From positions 1 to 34,655 of the forward strand of contig CAJWWR010000009.1 of assembly GCA_913048245.1 (NCBI GenBank): DNA of 34,655 bases, given 5' to 3'. Made by a program: the position numbers and the translations under genes. The DNA comes from an uncultured Prochlorococcus sp. (lineage in GTDB: Bacteria; Cyanobacteriota; Cyanobacteriia; PCC-6307; Cyanobiaceae). Position 1 is the first letter of the stretch. Every line of letters starts with the position of its first letter. The notes under the pieces are model-generated. The model ran no database searches. It saw only the letters and a program-made list of their open reading frames with translations, and was not told where the DNA came from. Shown one piece after another: positions 34,071 through 34,655 of the stretch.

Positions 34071-34505
34071 CTATTTCTGCAGATAATTAATAATTCCATC
34101 AAGAGCCAGAAAATAACTGGCAATACCAAATCCACTAATTATTCCTATCGCCTTATCAGTAAGATAAGACTCCTTACGAAATTCCTCTCTTTTAAAAATA
34201 TTAGAAATATGTAACTCTACAAAAGGAATCTTTGATCCTACAAGAGCATCTCTTATCGCAACAGAAGTATGAGTAAAACCCCCAGCATTTATTAATATTC
34301 CTTGAAAATTATTAACAGAATCTTGTATCTTATCGACAATCTCTCCTTCGTGATTACTTTGAAAGCAGTCAAGATTAATTTGTTTTTTATTTGCAACTTC
34401 TGACATCTGTAATTCAATCTGAGCTAAGCTTTGATTACCATATATTTCTGGTTCTCTGGTTCCCAAAAGATTCAGGTTGGGACCATTTATTAACAAAATA
34501 TTCAT
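34071..34505 (-). CDS. aroQ: Type II 3-dehydroquinate dehydratase
   Basis: A 144-residue type II dehydroquinase of the shikimate pathway. I start at the ATG giving [20 protein letters not shown], where the family normally begins. Catalytic residues R17 and Y22 are in TREPEIYG; other motifs are [29 protein letters not shown] and [15 protein letters not shown]. An in-frame upstream ATG would add 22 hydrophobic, Phe-rich residues with no counterpart in the family. It heads the minus-strand run down to proC. Confidence 0.94.
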   Translation of the reverse strand: MNILLINGPNLNLLGTREPEIYGNQSLAQIELQMSEVANKKQINLDCFQSNHEGEIVDKIQDSVNNFQGILINAGGFTHTSVAIRDALVGSKIPFVELHISNIFKREEFRKESYLTDKAIGIISGFGIASYFLALDGIINYLQK

Positions 34506-34605
34506 CAGAAATAAGTTTTTTTCTTTAACAATATCGTATCTATAAAGAAAAAAAAAACAAAAATTTAGCACAAAGTGACCATTAACTGATAAGTTTTATA
34601 AGTGG

Positions 34606-34655
34606 GGGTCGGTGCCCGAGTGGTTAAAGGGGGCGGACTGTAAATCCGCTGGCTC
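34606..34655 (+). tRNA. tRNA-Tyr (GTA), partial at window end
   Basis: The acceptor 5' strand GGGTCGG (34606-34612), T8, the D arm CCCGAGTGGTTAAAGGGG and the anticodon stem-loop GCGGA-CTGTAAA-TCCGC (34633-34649) fit a tRNA. The anticodon is GTA (34640-34642), so it decodes tyrosine. The long variable arm begins with TGGCTC and the window ends there, so the T arm and 3' acceptor strand are not seen. Confidence 0.95.

Noticed and set aside
34506-34571. N-terminal extension of AroQ to an upstream in-frame ATG (22 extra residues).
   Set aside because: Type II dehydroquinases begin directly at [12 protein letters not shown]. The extra residues are Phe/Lys-rich leader-like sequence from AT-rich spacer DNA.
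1-34655. CRISPR array, transposon, prophage or defence island.
   Set aside because: No regularly spaced repeats, terminal inverted repeats with transposase, integrase or phage genes are visible; gene order is core housekeeping.

Overview
The window looks like a core chromosomal segment of a high-light-adapted Prochlorococcus, or a very close marine picocyanobacterium. The DNA is strongly AT-rich by eye and the genes are densely packed with short spacers. Several markers are cyanobacterial: PipX/PipY, LrtA, YlqD, DUF1823, DUF4278, a glutamine-II ('downstream-peptide') riboswitch and an NtcA-type box. I see no rRNA, insertion sequence, phage gene or CRISPR array. No gene-free stretch exceeds 300 bases. 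The largest spacers (8437-8692, 2362-2560, 2765-2929, 28764-28917) are described individually.

Left part (100-2764, minus strand): a compact four-gene unit encodes a DCC thioredoxin-like protein, a DUF2805/TIGR03643 protein, a 43-residue DUF2256 zinc-ribbon protein (TTG start) and a cryptochrome/photolyase-like flavoprotein of the PhrB family. The photolyase appears to have lost all four iron-sulfur cysteines of that family. Upstream lie a palindrome-rich spacer and a small unknown gene. From 2930 to 8436 come trmH, an orphan DppC-type permease, lepA, mqo, an NFU scaffold gene and a small membrane protein.

Nitrogen-sensing island (8568-8923): a promoter, a perfect GTAN8TAC box at the predicted transcription start, a glutamine-II riboswitch with its pseudoknot, a 57-residue DUF4278 repeat protein, and a strong intrinsic terminator. 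This is the most striking regulatory locus in the window. Next comes a two-gene unit of an ArsM-like methyltransferase and a C-S lyase/cysteine-desulfurase-like enzyme (8958-10966).

Middle part: a minus-strand run yidD, glutaredoxin-like, murE, SDR; then a plus-strand run rpsD, cystathionine synthase/lyase, a fungal-type cystathionine gamma-synthase homologue, and cysK, which is a sulfur amino acid block. Facing it on the minus strand are lipB, acyl-ACP synthetase, ylqD, pyruvate dehydrogenase E2 and queA. LipB supplies the octanoyl precursor of the lipoyl group carried by E2.

Right part: plus-strand lrtA, a DeoC homologue that lacks key catalytic residues, recO and a GT4 glycosyltransferase. 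Then a long minus-strand run aroQ, miaE-like, cobI, DUF1823, der, cbiQ, pipX, pipY, sepF, proC. PipX is a coactivator of NtcA, which links this run to the riboswitch locus. The window ends inside a tRNA-Tyr gene.

Most genes are ordinary housekeeping genes. The points worth following are the doubly nitrogen-controlled small-protein locus, the cluster-less photolyase with its small partners, the degenerate DeoC, the ArsM/C-S lyase pair, and the structured spacer at 2362-2560.
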